A stretch of DNA of 25,988 nt from Hyphochytrium catenoides (Eukaryota; Sar; Hyphochytriomycetes; Hyphochytriales; Hyphochytriaceae): the NCBI GenBank assembly GCA_900088475.1, contig FLMG01000366.1, positions 23,709-49,696 of the forward strand, in the 5' to 3' direction. Below the pieces are notes generated by a model, which did not search any database, was not told the origin of the DNA, and saw only the letters and a list, made by a program, of their open reading frames with translations. Of this stretch, positions 1 to 10,929 are shown piece after piece. A program made the position numbers and the translations under genes. Each line of letters begins with the position of its first letter. The stretch's first letter is position 1.

Positions 1-70
1 GAGAATGAGAGAGAGCGAAAAGAGAGGGAGAGGAGAAAGAGGGAGAGGCAAAGAGGGGAAAGAGGGAAAC
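1..70. repeat. Purine-rich GA microsatellite-like tract
   Basis: Almost every base on the + strand is A or G, as an irregular run of GA, GAG and AAG units with only a few C or T interruptions. It lies about 340 bp upstream of the GDH start codon. It may be a promoter-proximal element or simple low-complexity DNA; the sequence alone does not decide. Confidence 0.75.
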
Positions 71-411
71 AGTCATTGAGATGTAGCAGCCAGGGGAGCC
101 AGGAGCTTGGTTGATGTGGAACTCACTGGAAGGAGGAAAGGACCTTAGGAGGTCTATCAGCTATCACTCCTCTTGCTCTCACGGCTCACGGGTCAGTCGT
201 GTTCTTGCAGTTGGGAAGCGCGACACACCAGTCCGCTCCGCTCCGCATCTTTACTCTTCTCTGCCACAGCCAGAGACGGCTTCAGTCTCTGTTCCCTCCC
301 TTCTTCCATCAGTCCGGTGACGGCGCTTTAGTAGCGTTTGCCTCTCCCGTGGAAGTCCGTCTTGGATATAATTAGTCTTCTCCGTGCCAGTAGAGGCTTC
401 ATCAGGATACA
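71..411 (+). promoter_or_regulatory. Upstream region of the GDH gene
   Basis: The stretch between the purine tract and the GDH start codon at 412 contains only short open frames on both strands, none resembling a protein I know. It presumably holds the promoter and 5' UTR of GDH. I see no clear TATA box at a standard distance. The second half is pyrimidine-rich on the + strand, as are many 5' leaders in this window. Confidence 0.4.
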
Positions 412-3400
412 ATGCAGAGGATTGTTGCTGGGAGATCCATAGCCGGCCGCTTAGCGGCAAAGAAGATGGTGGCTGTGCGCGTCCAGGCTCCGGCGGGGTT
501 CCATCTGAAGCGCTTCATGTCAGCACCTGTAAGCCCCTTGACCAACTTCGACAAGCTGCTCCTGCTTGTTCTCCGCATTCTGTCTCTGTACACGTCGCTT
601 TTCTGTGTAAAGCCGGGTAACATTCTTATCTGCTGTACTAGGCCGGTACAGACATTGATCAGGATGCAATTCTGCGTGAGGTGACGCAGAAGCAGTCTCG
701 AGTTGCCAAGGATCTCGTCCCGTAAGCACATCTCTTCCAAGCGCTCATGTTTTGCGTGCTTGCATTGCTGTCGGGACTATGTCCGTCTGCGGCTATGATC
801 TCGCCTTTACCTGACAGGAGCCAAGAACTTGGCTTGTCTTTCTAGGCTACTTGTCCTGCGTCCTCGTTGCCTTCGAACCTCTTTCTTGCTGCTACTGGAG
901 TTCATCCTGCCCATTGCTATTCTTTTCTATCTCTTCACGCTCTAACCTGTCTCCATCTGGCAGATGGTTTATTGAGAACATGCCAGTTGCGTACTTCCGC
1001 CAAGTCGGAGAGACCGAGCGCATTAGACACCTGACGGCAATGGTGGCCTTGAAAGATATCCAGACAGCCCCTGGACTTAGTCTTCGCGAGCCTCATCTTA
1101 CTCTTCAGTCCTCAACTGGCTCAGAGGTGGCAGTCATTCGACCAGGAGGTAAGTAGTGAAGACTTTCTGGACCTGTTTTGTTCGGGGGACTCCATGGTCC
1201 GCCGCGCTTGCGCCTCTTCTTCTCTTTAGCCTTTCCTCAACAAGAAGGATGTGATTGGTGCTCGAACTCTATCCTGCGCTGTCTACACAGTGGACCTAAA
1301 TATCTTGTGGCTATTAGGATCTGGTCCCGATATGTTGGCAGACATCCTTCAAGCTGTGTCAGCAGAAGAAGTGCTGGCACGCGTTAAGGTCTATACTGCC
1401 CTGGACAGTTCTGTCTCGATCAGTACCTTCAAGTTTGGACAGCAAGGTGAGTGGATGATTCGTCTGTCTTCGTTTGGTGTACCTGGGTGCTTTGTGGACC
1501 GCCAGTGACCGGTGATAGGGCTGCTTTCCTATCTCCTACTTCTCCAATCTGTAATCTTTAAGCATGCCAGCGCCTGTCTTCGTCGGTCCTGAAATATTAT
1601 AGAGAAATAATAACCCTAACCCTAATCCCTGCATCGCTGTTCTAGAACAATTCTCCGGCAAGACGCCTGCGGAGCAAGAAGCGCTAAAGAGGCTTCAAGC
1701 CTATTGCCAAGAGATCCAGCAAGGGAAGTTCAAGGATAATCCTGAGCATCCCCTTCCTGCTCCGTACTTTGAGCCAGAAGCAGGTGAGAACGTTGGTGCC
1801 TCGTTATCTCAAGTTTTCCGTTTACTTTTAAGTCTTATGCTCACTATGTCTAAATTAACTCTTTTGCCTGCCGTTCCTGCCGACTCTCTCGCTTTTGGCA
1901 TATAGTGAAGGAGTTCGCGTTAAGGTGTAATGCGGAGCATATTCTCACTGGGCATCCACGCCGACTGGCAAAGCAAATGGCACTTTATCGTGCAGTCTCT
2001 GGTACACAAGTAGTCTCTCTATCTCTCCCTCCGCATGCCCATATACATTTTGATTGCGTCGTCTACCTGTTACCCTTCTATCAGACTTCTTCTCTTTCGA
2101 GTGAATACCCACTTTTCTTACCTGATTGGATTCTTGCACTATGAGGTCTTTGCCCGCTAGCTGGTCCCCAAACTTCTCTTTCCTGGCTCCTCTACTTGCT
2201 TCTTGGTGCTCAACATTCTTGTTACCTAAATAGGTACGGAGGGTGTTCTTGTTGACGTGGAGAGTTGGGACGGCAGAACAGATCAGAAGACCGGACCTCA
2301 GAGCATGATCACCGTAGCGAGCGCAAATGTCTTAACAAAAGGGTCTCTGACGAAGCATGTCAATCATCTTTCTCGATACTTTGGCTTTTCGGTTGTCCGC
2401 GCCCACTTGGATACGGTTCAGGACCCTCTCAATGGCTCTAAGGGCGACGTGACCCTGATGAGGTTGCTAGTTACACCGACTGATCCCAAAGCTGACATCG
2501 ACTGGGACATGGTCGTGCGAAACGCCAGGAGACTGAAGTGGTTAGATGATAGGGTGATGAAGATGGCACACTCCCATCCTGACAAGATTGACTTAGACCG
2601 AGCTGAGGTAAGCAGCGGTTTGGTGGGAAGACAGGTAACCTGATCTGTTCTAAGTGCATCAGTCTTTCCTCAAACTAGGTAATCTACGCGCTCTGTGGCC
2701 TTGCTCACAACGTTCTAGCCCGTAAGGAGACATACGCCTATGCTCTTCAGCGGATGCACATGATTGTCAACCACCCCAACGCCTTTCCCGTGGCGACTCG
2801 GATAGCTGATCTCTTCATGAAGGTAAGGATCCGACGCAACGAGAAGGGTCAGACTCTAGGAGCCAGTATCAAAACCAAGCTCGTTGAGTAAACACTTATC
2901 CTGCACTGCCCGTCATTTCTGTATTTGCTACATCCACAGAGATTTGACCCTGAAGGACCAATGAGTGACAGCGCCTTTGAGGCAGCTTGCAAGAAGGTAC
3001 TCCCTCGCCTTCTACTGGCAAAGTCCTGCTCTGCGACTGTGGCTGTTTGTTTTCTGGGATACTAATAAAGAGTTATTATTCTATCGTAGGGAGGATGTTC
3101 CCATGTCCATGGGTGCTGAGACTTATCCGTCTGTTTGTGCCATTCTAAGTTTTCTCGTCTCTGTGTCTGAACTATCAATTCACACTTTTGGACTATGACG
3201 CTGTTTACAACGATCCCTTTGGCCTGTCTGCCTGCATTAGCCAATGTCACTCTGACCCTGACGTGACTCTGATCCTAACCACGTGCCTTTCATCATCTTC
3301 CAGATTCACGCTGATATCCGTAAGTACGTGGAGACCTCTGATGCCATCACGGTGCTCGATGCACTGCTCGACGGAGTTAAGGCGACTTTGCGGACCAACA

Positions 3401-6400
3401 TGTTCATTGACACAAGATACGCTCTGGCGCTGAGAGTCAACCCTGCACTTCTAGGTAAAGATCCGTTGTTATTATATCCTACTTACCGCTTACCACTTTC
3501 CTTTGACCTCCACGTATCTTCTTTCCATTTATCTCCTAGGCCACGGCACCGTAGGCACAGACCTTCCATATGGTGTCTTCTTCGTGCATGGCCGTCGTTT
3601 CAATGGCTTCCATGTCCGTTTCCGTGATATCGCCAGAGGAGGTTTAAGGGTGGTGGCACCGACAAACATGGAGCAGCACTCTCTCGAGAGTAGCAGACAG
3701 TTCAATGAAGCTTACTCTCTCGCGTACGCCCAACAGCTGAAGAACAAGGACATTCCAGAGGTAAGATGGTCTTGCATTCTTTGACGTTTTCGCTCCTCTG
3801 GCTAAACGTCTTTACTAAATCTCTTAAGACAAAGTTCGACCATCAGGGCAGCTAGCCTGTCATCTCGATGGCTTCTACCCTGTCTTTTTCGTACCTTGCA
3901 GCGCTGTTTGTTTGCTCTTTCTAAGTTTGCTGATATTGGTCAAAGCCACCTTCCACGGAACATGTCTATCGTTGCACTGTCTGACACTAGGCCTTCTTCT
4001 CACCTCTCCGTCGCCAAACCCCTTCTTGCTTTGCAGGGTGGCTCGAAGGCTGTTGTCCTTGTTGAGCCTAATGAGCAGGCCCAGTTCCGCAATGACCGCG
4101 AGTTTGTCATCCGCAAGAGCGTCAAGGCCTTCTGCGATGCGATGCTTGATCTCAACACAACCCACCAAGATATTAGGGACCTTATTGTTGACTATTACGG
4201 GAAGGAGGAGCTGATCTACTTGGGACCTGACGAGAACATCATTCCAAGTGATATCGTATGGATAATCAAGAGGTAAGGACGTAATAAAGGAGACAGAGAT
4301 GAGAGGAAGAGATGAACCGCATCAATGATAGGTTGACTACGTCGTACTGAAAAGTCGAAGTACTTGAAGAGGATCTCCGCATGCCTAGATTTTTGACTCC
4401 CTGGTCTCCGCATGCCCAGATTTTTGACTCCCTATGCGAACTTAATGCTTACTTGGCCCATCCAGCTCAAGGGGGGCTCTATAGTCTCACTCTTTTATGC
4501 TTCTTCTGTCTCGCTTACTGTACAGAGCTGGGTATCGTGGTTACCCTATCCCTACCGCTTTCATGAGCTCAAAGCCTGATGCTGGCATCAATCACAAGGT
4601 CTACGGCGTCACCAGTGAAGGTGTCGCTGTGTTCGCTGATGTGGCACTTAACGCCTTTGGCTTCAAGCCCAAGGAGAGACCCTTCACGGTTAAGATCACA
4701 GGAGGCCCCGATGGAGATGTGGCAGGTATGTAGATCAAGGACCATCCCGAAGTTGGAGCCCGTCTGAGGTCGAAGTAAAGTGATCTCGAAAAGGATTACA
4801 TCTCTCATGATTTTTATAAGCCCAAGTATTGGGCCTTCCCTGACTTCTGAATATTAGGTTGTGATCTCACTTTGGTTCCGTATGCGCCATTCGGCATCTT
4901 CCCCTTGCTTTGCAGGCAACATGATCAAGATCCTGGCCCGCGACTATGGTTCCAACGCCAAGATTCTGGGCATTTCTGACGGCTCTGGATGCGGAGAGGA
5001 TCCAGATGGTCTTGACCTGGAGGTAATATTTATCTATGGTCACTATCTTTGGAACGTCTAAACGTGTGAATCTGTGCACAACAGAAACGTCTTTCCACGT
5101 CGGCCCTCCTCCGTTAGCGCTCCATATGGTTGAGTTTCCATTCACTGACTTGTCTTGCCAGCGTTGGCCACTTCCACTGGTTTTCTCTATATCGAATGTT
5201 CTTTCTCTGTCTGTATACTGCCGCGTATGCAATCCTTTGTTCACTATTGTGCATCATTACAACGCATTCCCTTTTGTGCTTGATGTAGTTGACATAGCAC
5301 TGACCTCTTAAGTCGTGTCCAATCTTTCCGATATTCTGCCATTTTCTTTCTTGCTTTTAGGAGCTGCTCCGCCTATTCAGGGAGGGCAAGCCCATAGCCG
5401 AGTATAATAAGAAAGGACCAAAGACTGTGATTGCGCCTGCGAACACGCCTGAAGGCGTGCGTCTCAGAAACACAATGCACAACCGCATCAAGACGGATCT
5501 CTTCATTCCAGGAGGAGGAAGACCAGCCACTATTAACGAGAGCAACTACAGGTAGACAGGAGAAAATGACTGAAGATGGCCCCTCCGCATCTCTTGCCCC
5601 TCCCCTGTTCTCATTCTGGTTCTATGGACTTCCCCTATATAAGTTAAGCGGGGTGCTTGCACAAAAGGAAAAAGACTGTCACACGCCTTCTGACCACCTA
5701 CATTCCTCAGTCAAGAAAACCACGATCTCTCTCTCTCTCTCTCTCATGGATCGGATTGACACTCTCGAAGCTCTTTCTCTACATTCCCATTTTTGTCTAA
5801 CACTCTGTCGATCTCTCTTGACCGATTGCCAAAACTTGTCCTACAACGCAGAGATTTTATTGATGAAAACGGTCAGCCATCCTCTAAGTTGGTGGTTGAA
5901 GGCGCAAACCTGTTCATCACTCCTCAAGCCAGAAAGCTCCTGCATTCTGAGGCTGGTGTCGTCTTCGTGAAAGACAGCAGCGCTAACAAGTGCGGCGTTA
6001 TCTGCTCTTCCTATGAGATTATTGCTAGCATGCTGCTCAAGACGGACGAGTTCATGACCATCAAGGAAGAACTGGTGGAGGATGTACTTGAAAAGCTGAG
6101 GTACCTGGCCAGAGTTGAGGCACAGCTGTTGTTCAGAGTCTATCTAAGAGGTAAGTCTCCGCTCCCATCTATCTATGTTAGTTGTCTGGCACTTTGCCCC
6201 TTTATTTGCTATTGCCAGTCATATACTAAATTTTGCCATCTGGCCCTTCTCTCTCTTGCCGTCCCTTTCTCTGCCAGATCCTAGCGCCCACCTTCCAGAT
6301 TGGTCAGAGCGTATTTCGCGCTCTATCACAAAGATCCATGACGCTCTAGTCGATGCAATCGATAACTTCCCCGAGGAGAAGAAGGAGAAACTTATGGATA

Positions 6401-6951
6401 TTGTAAAGGAACATCTCCCTCATAAGCTCAGAGAGGTGGCCTACGACCGGGTGTCCAGCAGGGTACCTTGGCCTTACACTAAGGCTGTAATCGCCGCTGG
6501 TCTAGCGAGCAAGATTGTCTATAGAGAGGGTATGGTCAACTCTTCTCAACGTCCGTTCCCTTCCACTTTCTCACACTTGGGCCACGTTGGCATCACCTCC
6601 TTACCTCTTGAGTGTCTCCTGTGCTCGCCTTTAGTTCCGATGGAACCTCTTCTTTTGCTTGAAGAGTTGTCGTCAATGGTGTTATTGTGGCATATTTGCT
6701 ACCCTCCAACCTCTGGTGATTCTTTCTGTTTTATGCAGATTTGCTAACATTCTTCTCCAAATTCAGGTATCGTCTACGCCGAGGCTCTTCCCGCTGACAA
6801 TGCGGCGGCGCTTGCCCTGCGTTATCTGGAGCAAGAGCAGCGCATCAAGGATCTCGTTGAGGAAATCTTCAGCAGCAACATTAAGAACAAGGAAGAGATC
6901 GCTGATCTCCTCTCAAGAGGCGGCGTGCGTGCTGGTCTTGAGACAGCATAA
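412..6951 (+). CDS. GDH2: Mitochondrial NAD-dependent glutamate dehydrogenase, 115-kDa class, 18 exons
   Basis: Catalyses oxidative deamination of glutamate to 2-oxoglutarate and ammonium with NAD. Exons that keep one frame: 412-528, 642-721, 964-1148, 1318-1446, 1646-1783, 1906-2001, 2234-2607, 2679-2822, 2940-2996, 3304-3454, 3540-3760, 4037-4272, 4526-4725, 4916-5022, 5361-5551, 5852-6150, 6278-6529, 6767-6951, giving 1053 aa, the usual size for this class. Residues 1-39 are Arg/Lys/Ala-rich without acidic residues, like a mitochondrial transit peptide. After it come PWFIENMP (about 66) and an ACT-like regulatory stretch (about 125-170). Catalytic-core signatures are RFNGFHVRFRDIARGGLR (about 510-527), GGSKA (565), GYPIPTAFMSSKPDAG (about 645-661), the dinucleotide-binding GGPDGDVAGN (about 701-710) and VVEGANLF (about 823). 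The start is the first ATG in frame with the transit peptide. The gene is convergent with PEX11. Family assignment is very secure; exact borders of exons 2 and 4 are slightly less so. Confidence 0.95.
1611..1625. repeat. Short interstitial telomere-type repeat in GDH intron 4
   Basis: The bases read TAACCCTAACCCTAA, about two and a half units of CCCTAA (TTAGGG on the other strand), inside the intron spanning 1447-1645. TTAGGG is the telomere repeat of many eukaryotes. The run is short enough to arise by chance or by repair of a break with telomeric DNA. Confidence 0.6.
3902..4036 (+). other. In-frame alternative exon extension within GDH intron 11
   Basis: Intron 11 (3761-4036) ends at a TTTGCAG acceptor that restores the conserved junction IPE-GGSKA. 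A second good acceptor (CTTGCAG, ending at 3901) lies upstream, and the 135 nt between them is open in the same frame. Using it would insert 45 residues directly before the active-site GGSK motif. I treat it as intronic because family continuity favours 4037, but both splice forms are readable. Confidence 0.35.
4374..4434. repeat. 31-bp tandem duplication in GDH intron 12
   Basis: Two adjacent copies of a 31-bp unit beginning TCTCCGCATGCC (4374-4404 and 4405-4434) differ at only a few positions. They lie inside the intron spanning 4273-4525. The high identity points to a recent local duplication. Confidence 0.85.
5726..5745. repeat. CT dinucleotide microsatellite in GDH intron 15
   Basis: About ten TC units in a row lie roughly 105 bp upstream of the acceptor of the intron spanning 5552-5851. 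It is a simple repeat and probably length-variable. Confidence 0.85.
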
Positions 6952-7256
6952 GACCCCAAGTGTAGCTAGTGAAGAAATATAGTAGAGAATCTATAAAGTG
7001 AGTCTACGGCAAATAAGAGGAAACATGGTAGATGCAACCACGCCGAAATCCGGTACTCGCGACGTCTAATAGGGCATCTTTATCCTCATTCAGTGCTGTT
7101 GCTAGCAGCGGCATGAGACAGAATAGGTGTTTCGCTCTGGGTCTTCTTGATATTTTGGGCTGCTCGAGAAAGGGATCTAGGATCTATACCGCGATCCCAC
7201 GTAACCGTCCCGGCTTTCAATAAAACCTTCCACCGCCGTTATCGAGCCATGTATTT
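6952..7256. other. Shared 3' region between convergent GDH and PEX11 genes
   Basis: Only about 305 bp separate the GDH stop codon (+) and the PEX11 stop codon (-), so both 3' UTRs must fit here and may overlap. No convincing coding sequence is visible; the 63-codon open frame at 7032-7223 has no recognisable features. The only canonical AATAAA on the + strand is at 7219. Confidence 0.6.
7219..7224 (+). terminator. Candidate poly(A) signal for GDH
   Basis: A canonical AATAAA lies 268 bp after the GDH stop codon and about 33 bp before the PEX11 stop codon of the opposite strand. If used, the GDH transcript would run into the PEX11 3' end, making the two mRNAs partly antisense. An earlier, non-canonical signal cannot be excluded. 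Confidence 0.35.
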
Positions 7257-8468
7257 TTAGCTTACGGCGTTAACAATATACTTGTGGGTGCTGACAGCGC
7301 CGCTGATCATTCCAGCTACGCTTTGCAATCCCTCACTTTCTCCTCCTTTGAGCACTTCAGTATCACAGAGAGCCTTGGCGAAGTCGGCGCCATACTTGAG
7401 CAAGCTGAGACGGAGGAGAAAGAGCTTCATCTGATCCAGATTGGCTTTTTCCTTCCTTTTCTCTGCCTCTTTTTTCTCTCCCTCCTTTGCTTCATAAGCA
7501 GGCCTTATTTGATTAAGAGCTTGCTTCTTCTGGCCAATCTTCAGGAAGGCACAAGCCAGGGACGTCAGACTCAACACGAGCTCACAGCAATCAGCGTAAT
7601 ATTCCAGCCGTGGAGGGACAATTCCCTTTGGGATGAGGCCTAACACATAGAGGTTAACGGGTAGGACAGAACTAAGAGACATCCAGACATTGCCGCCGAA
7701 GTCATAAAGACAAGGACGTCGATATAGTTTTAGCCGGTCTAGTGATCAAAGAATCGCGGAGGAAACCACTGATTATATGTGAGAGACGACCCAATAAGAG
7801 TGCGGAGACGGACATAGAAGAGCTGATCTGCTCAACACGGCTGATGTTACCTATTCTGTCTAGGGTGACAAAGTCCTGCATAGTGTCGGCGACCATATTG
7901 CATCCGAACTCGATTAGAAGAAGTCGCCGTAGCCTCTTCTCTTTCTCTTTGAGAGCCGAGGGAAGGTCAGATTGCAGATACTGGAGCCACCGCAGTAACT
8001 TGAACAGGCGACGGCCTGGGTGAACAGCGAGAAGACAATGATTCAGGGCAGATTGACGTCGCAAGCCGGAGGCTATGACGAGAGTACAGTACAGCCGTGC
8101 AAGGGAGTGATCTAGACTATTGTAAGGGGCCACGACGAAAAGATAGTAAACTTATCGCTCAAGAGTGTTGGCAGAGAGCGACAAGGAAGAGATAAGATAA
8201 AGGGAGAGAGCCACCAGAGGGAGGAGACTGTGTGTGGGATTGGGAGGAGGCATCATCTTGACTCACCGGTGGAGACCGTCTTTGCTAGCTGCTTCCAGCG
8301 CTTAGCAGTGTCCTTATCTCCGCGGAGATAGTGTAGTAGGAGGAACGAGCACAGCTTGGCGGCATACTGAAGGATCTTCAGCGACTTCTCTCGCACCTGT
8401 GTTACATTTAGAAGCTTAACAACGACAGCAAGAGAGAGGTCTGCGCTTTTCTTCTGCGCTTGAGCCAT
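7257..8468 (-). CDS. PEX11: PEX11-like peroxisome biogenesis/proliferation protein, 3 exons
   Basis: PEX11 proteins sit in the peroxisomal membrane and drive its elongation before division. Exons on the minus strand are 8468-8267, 8015-7851 and 7738-7257; the frame is kept (849 nt) and gives 282 aa, normal for the family. Family features: an amphipathic N-terminal helix leading into REKSLKILQYAAKL (about 26-39), the junction STGRRLFKLLRWLQYL formed across intron 1, LYRRPCLYDFGGNVW after intron 2, a charged Lys/Glu-rich linker (about 190-215), and the C-terminal LLKYGADFAKAL. Two other acceptors for exon 2 keep the frame badly or add a non-family insert; the one at 8016 rebuilds the conserved junction. 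The start is the first ATG of the first conserved frame. The short C-terminus after the final hydrophobic segment is ordinary. Confidence is high for the family, moderate for the paralogue type. Confidence 0.85.
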
Positions 8469-9317
8469 GCTTGCTCGTTCCTCGATCTGCCAGCAAGAGA
8501 AAGGTCTCTACCTTCCTACCACGGCTGATTCTCCTTCTTTCGTACAGAAGGAGGACACCCTAGTCCTCTTGCAGTCACCGGCCGTGTCACTGCGGTCTCC
8601 TCATCGTCCGATAAAGGTCTCCGTCTATAGATTATAGATGCTTGCGGCGGCCTGGTCGCCTGACTGATGATGACGGGACGATGACAGTGAAGAAGAAGCT
8701 GCAGGGCACTCCTGCGCCAGAGTTGAAGATCGGCCGTGTCGCCTGAGACGCCTGTGCGTGGATGTAGTTGGTAGCAGTTTGTCAGGATCTGTGTAAGCTC
8801 AAGAGTCATAATAACCTCAAAAGGCACGTATAACGCTGTCTAGTCGGCCGTTAGCGGCTGTTGTGGGAGTTTGCTTGATTCGACACTTTGCAGGTACATC
8901 ACAATGAGGAATAAAGGACAGTGGTTTTCCTTTCTTCTTCTGTGCTGCTGGATCATCATCATGATATCTTCTGGAAGCGTGTGGCGGTCTTGCTGTTGGT
9001 GGTGCTTGTTCTTCTTCCGCCTTTCATTATCAACGCTACCTAGGGAAACTGACCCTGAATCTTCTATGTTTGATGATGATAGGCGGAGGAGGAGGAGGAC
9101 GGCAGCCTTGCTGGAGTGAACGAAGACTTTCTGGTTGCTGCTTGTCTTCTTCTCTCTCCTTCAGGTTTTCATTATTTTTTCAACAAGTTGGTCTTTCGTT
9201 TCTTTCCTTTTTCTTATCTTATAACAGCAGTAGCGGTCAGAAGTAACTCAATAACAGAGATAGTAGAGGTAAAGAGAAGAAGGAGATGCTTCATTACACT
9301 TAGCAATTGTTGTCGTG

Positions 9318-9355
9318 ATCTCGGTGCCTCATCGATGTTATCTCGGTGCCTCATC
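9318..9355. repeat. 16-bp direct repeat
   Basis: The sequence ATCTCGGTGCCTCATC occurs exactly twice, at 9318-9333 and 9340-9355, six bases apart. It lies in the gene-poor stretch upstream of PEX11. Confidence 0.8.
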
Positions 9356-9384
9356 ATCTGGCTTTGTATGTATGTGCTCTTCTG

Positions 9385-9542
9385 CAGCCGCTGAAGCAGT
9401 GGTCGGCTTGATTACCGCTGGTAGAGAAGCAAGTGATAGGTCAATCGTCTTCTATCCCTGTCCTTATACAGCGGCGGAAGGAATGGTGGCTTGATTGTTG
9501 CTGGCGGAGAAGGAAATGGCAACAGGTCACAGTAGTCGTCGG
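9385..9542. repeat. Diverged tandem duplication with unit of about 84 bp
   Basis: A copy from about 9385 and a copy from about 9469 share the order of CAGCxGC, GGCTTGATT, GCTGG, GAGAAG, AGGTCA and TCGTC blocks at matching spacing, with many differences between them. This suggests an old tandem duplication in unconstrained DNA. Confidence 0.55.
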
Positions 9543-9717
9543 ATGTTGTGAAGGCTCAAACATATTGACGGCAACAATAAAATAAATTAACGATTTGACG
9601 AATATCGTCAACAACGAAGAGAGGTCAGTGGCAAACACATCAGCAGAGAGAAAAGTAGAACATCATCTCAAATAGGTTGGACGTATGGTAGTAAAAAAAT
9701 TTATAAAGCCATGGGGT

Positions 9718-10059
9718 TCATACTAGGATGGCTGCTTGGAGAATTGAAGCAAGATTCTCCTCATCCTCATTCAGCGGCAACAGTCCATGACTTGTGACAT
9801 CAACAAGGAACTTTCTTTTTCCAAGGAGGACTTCCTCGTCGAGGGCATAAGAAGGAAAATGAGATAGAAGAGTGACCAAAGGTATTTCTGGTGCTGAGAG
9901 GGGTTGGCGCTGTTGCCTGTCCATGTGTCCGCAGCACACATCCGTAGATTTACGTTCTTCAAAGGAGAAGTCTTGAACTCTGTACTCTGTACCCTTGTTG
10001 TCTAAAACAGTACTAGTAGAGCTTATTTCCTCAGGCTGATTGATGGTGAAGGAAGTCAA
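9718..10059 (-). other. Unassigned 113-codon open frame lacking an ATG start
   Basis: An open frame on the minus strand has protein-like composition, with an acidic stretch LNEDEENLASILQ near its end. A stop codon lies directly upstream and the first in-frame ATG is internal (MDRQQ). It could be one exon of a gene or a decayed gene piece, or chance. I recognise no family. Confidence 0.2.
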
Positions 10060-10860
10060 TCAATCCTTGTCTCGGGTGAGCGGCGCTGAGAGACCCCAGC
10101 TGTTCCACAAAGGCGCTGCTCTTGGCATGCAGCCCCAGGCCCCAGCCATCCTGCGCTGATAAGGCGCTGTTCAGCGAGAAAGATCTAGATTGTCCTACTT
10201 TCCATCTCTTCTAGAGAAGTGCTACAAGTAGAGGAACTATTACGGGAGTACTACTACTAGTTGTACTACTGGGTGTAGAGCAGCCTACTAGCTCCTACGA
10301 GTACTGTACCATACAGTTGAATAGCAGCCTAGCTCCTGCCACCAACCTGCCACCTGCCATGCTTATTATTACTCCGGAGTACATGCTTACTACTTGTACA
10401 CCATTAGTGCTCCTCCACCTATAGCTCTCGTAGATCACCTCATACATACTCTGCTAGTTCTACCACCTATACCTGTAGGTACCAGTAGTTCCATTGATGT
10501 GGGGCTAGTTACAGGGACATGGCATGCTTCTTCCCTCCCTTCACGGCACAAGTAGTCAGCTACGTATTATTGTTGCTCCATGGGCATACTTCTGTCTGTA
10601 CTATGGCTACTATGGGATACGGCTTATAAAGGCAGGGACTTCTGGGTCCAAAGCTCACAGCTAATAAGAGAAGACCTTTGGAGAAGACTGTAAACAATGT
10701 CAGTGGCTGGGAAATTGCGACTGGGCCAAAAGATGCCTTGTGGTTTCTATCTTTCTTGTTATATGTTTTTATACTTTGGCACCACTAGGAATATAAGGGG
10801 GAAAGAAGCAGGATACCTGGTAGAAATGGTAGAATGACTATCTTAGCCTCCCACCCAATT
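10060..10860. other. Low-complexity, TAC/TAG-rich DNA without a gene
   Basis: All frames are closed by frequent stops. From about 10200 to 10480 the sequence is rich in TAC, TAG, CTA and GTA trinucleotides that can pair with themselves. The segment 10080-10170 repeats the octamer-like GGCGCTG several times. A perfect 7-bp inverted repeat (GATTGAT / ATCAATC) frames 10038-10065 at the left edge. No mobile-element protein is visible. Confidence 0.5.
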
Positions 10861-10929
10861 NNNNNNNNNNNNNNNNNNNNNNNNNNNNNNNNNNNNNNNN
10901 NNNNNNNNNNNNNNNNNNNNNNNNNNNNN
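10861..10929. other. Assembly gap of 69 Ns
   Basis: Unknown bases between two contigs or reads of the scaffold. The flanks are low complexity (TAC/TAG-rich on the left, CCCTCC-rich on the right), which probably caused the break. The real gap length may differ. Confidence 0.99.

Larger units (their letters stand above)
8469..9717. other. Region upstream of PEX11 without a supported gene
   Basis: This is the 5' side of PEX11 and presumably includes its promoter. Open frames are short. One + strand frame (8904-9119, 71 codons) starts with a signal-peptide-like hydrophobic run but then becomes a low-complexity Trp/Cys and Arg-rich sequence. It overlaps GAT/GAG simple repeats (about 9070-9100), so I do not call it. 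Diverged short duplications are listed separately. Confidence 0.5.

Noticed and set aside
402-740. 112-codon minus-strand open frame over GDH exons 1-2
   Set aside because: It is the antisense shadow of the transit-peptide exon and the following intron and exon.
1178-1317. Extension of GDH exon 4 upstream to an acceptor at 1229
   Set aside because: That choice breaks the reading frame from exon 3 and adds residues not expected in the family. The acceptor ending at 1317 restores the frame and gives a continuous ACT-like segment.
7032-7223. 63-codon open frame between GDH and PEX11
   Set aside because: It lies in the shared 3' UTR region, has no recognisable composition or motif and overlaps the poly(A) signal.
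8016-8111. PEX11 exon 2 starting at 8111 instead of 8015
   Set aside because: It is also in frame but inserts about 32 residues between the conserved STG and RRLFKLLRWL parts. The 8016 acceptor has a better pyrimidine tract and rebuilds the family junction.
8904-9119. Small secreted-protein-like open frame of 71 codons
   Set aside because: After a hydrophobic start it is low-complexity Trp/Cys and Arg runs made from simple repeats, with no conserved feature.
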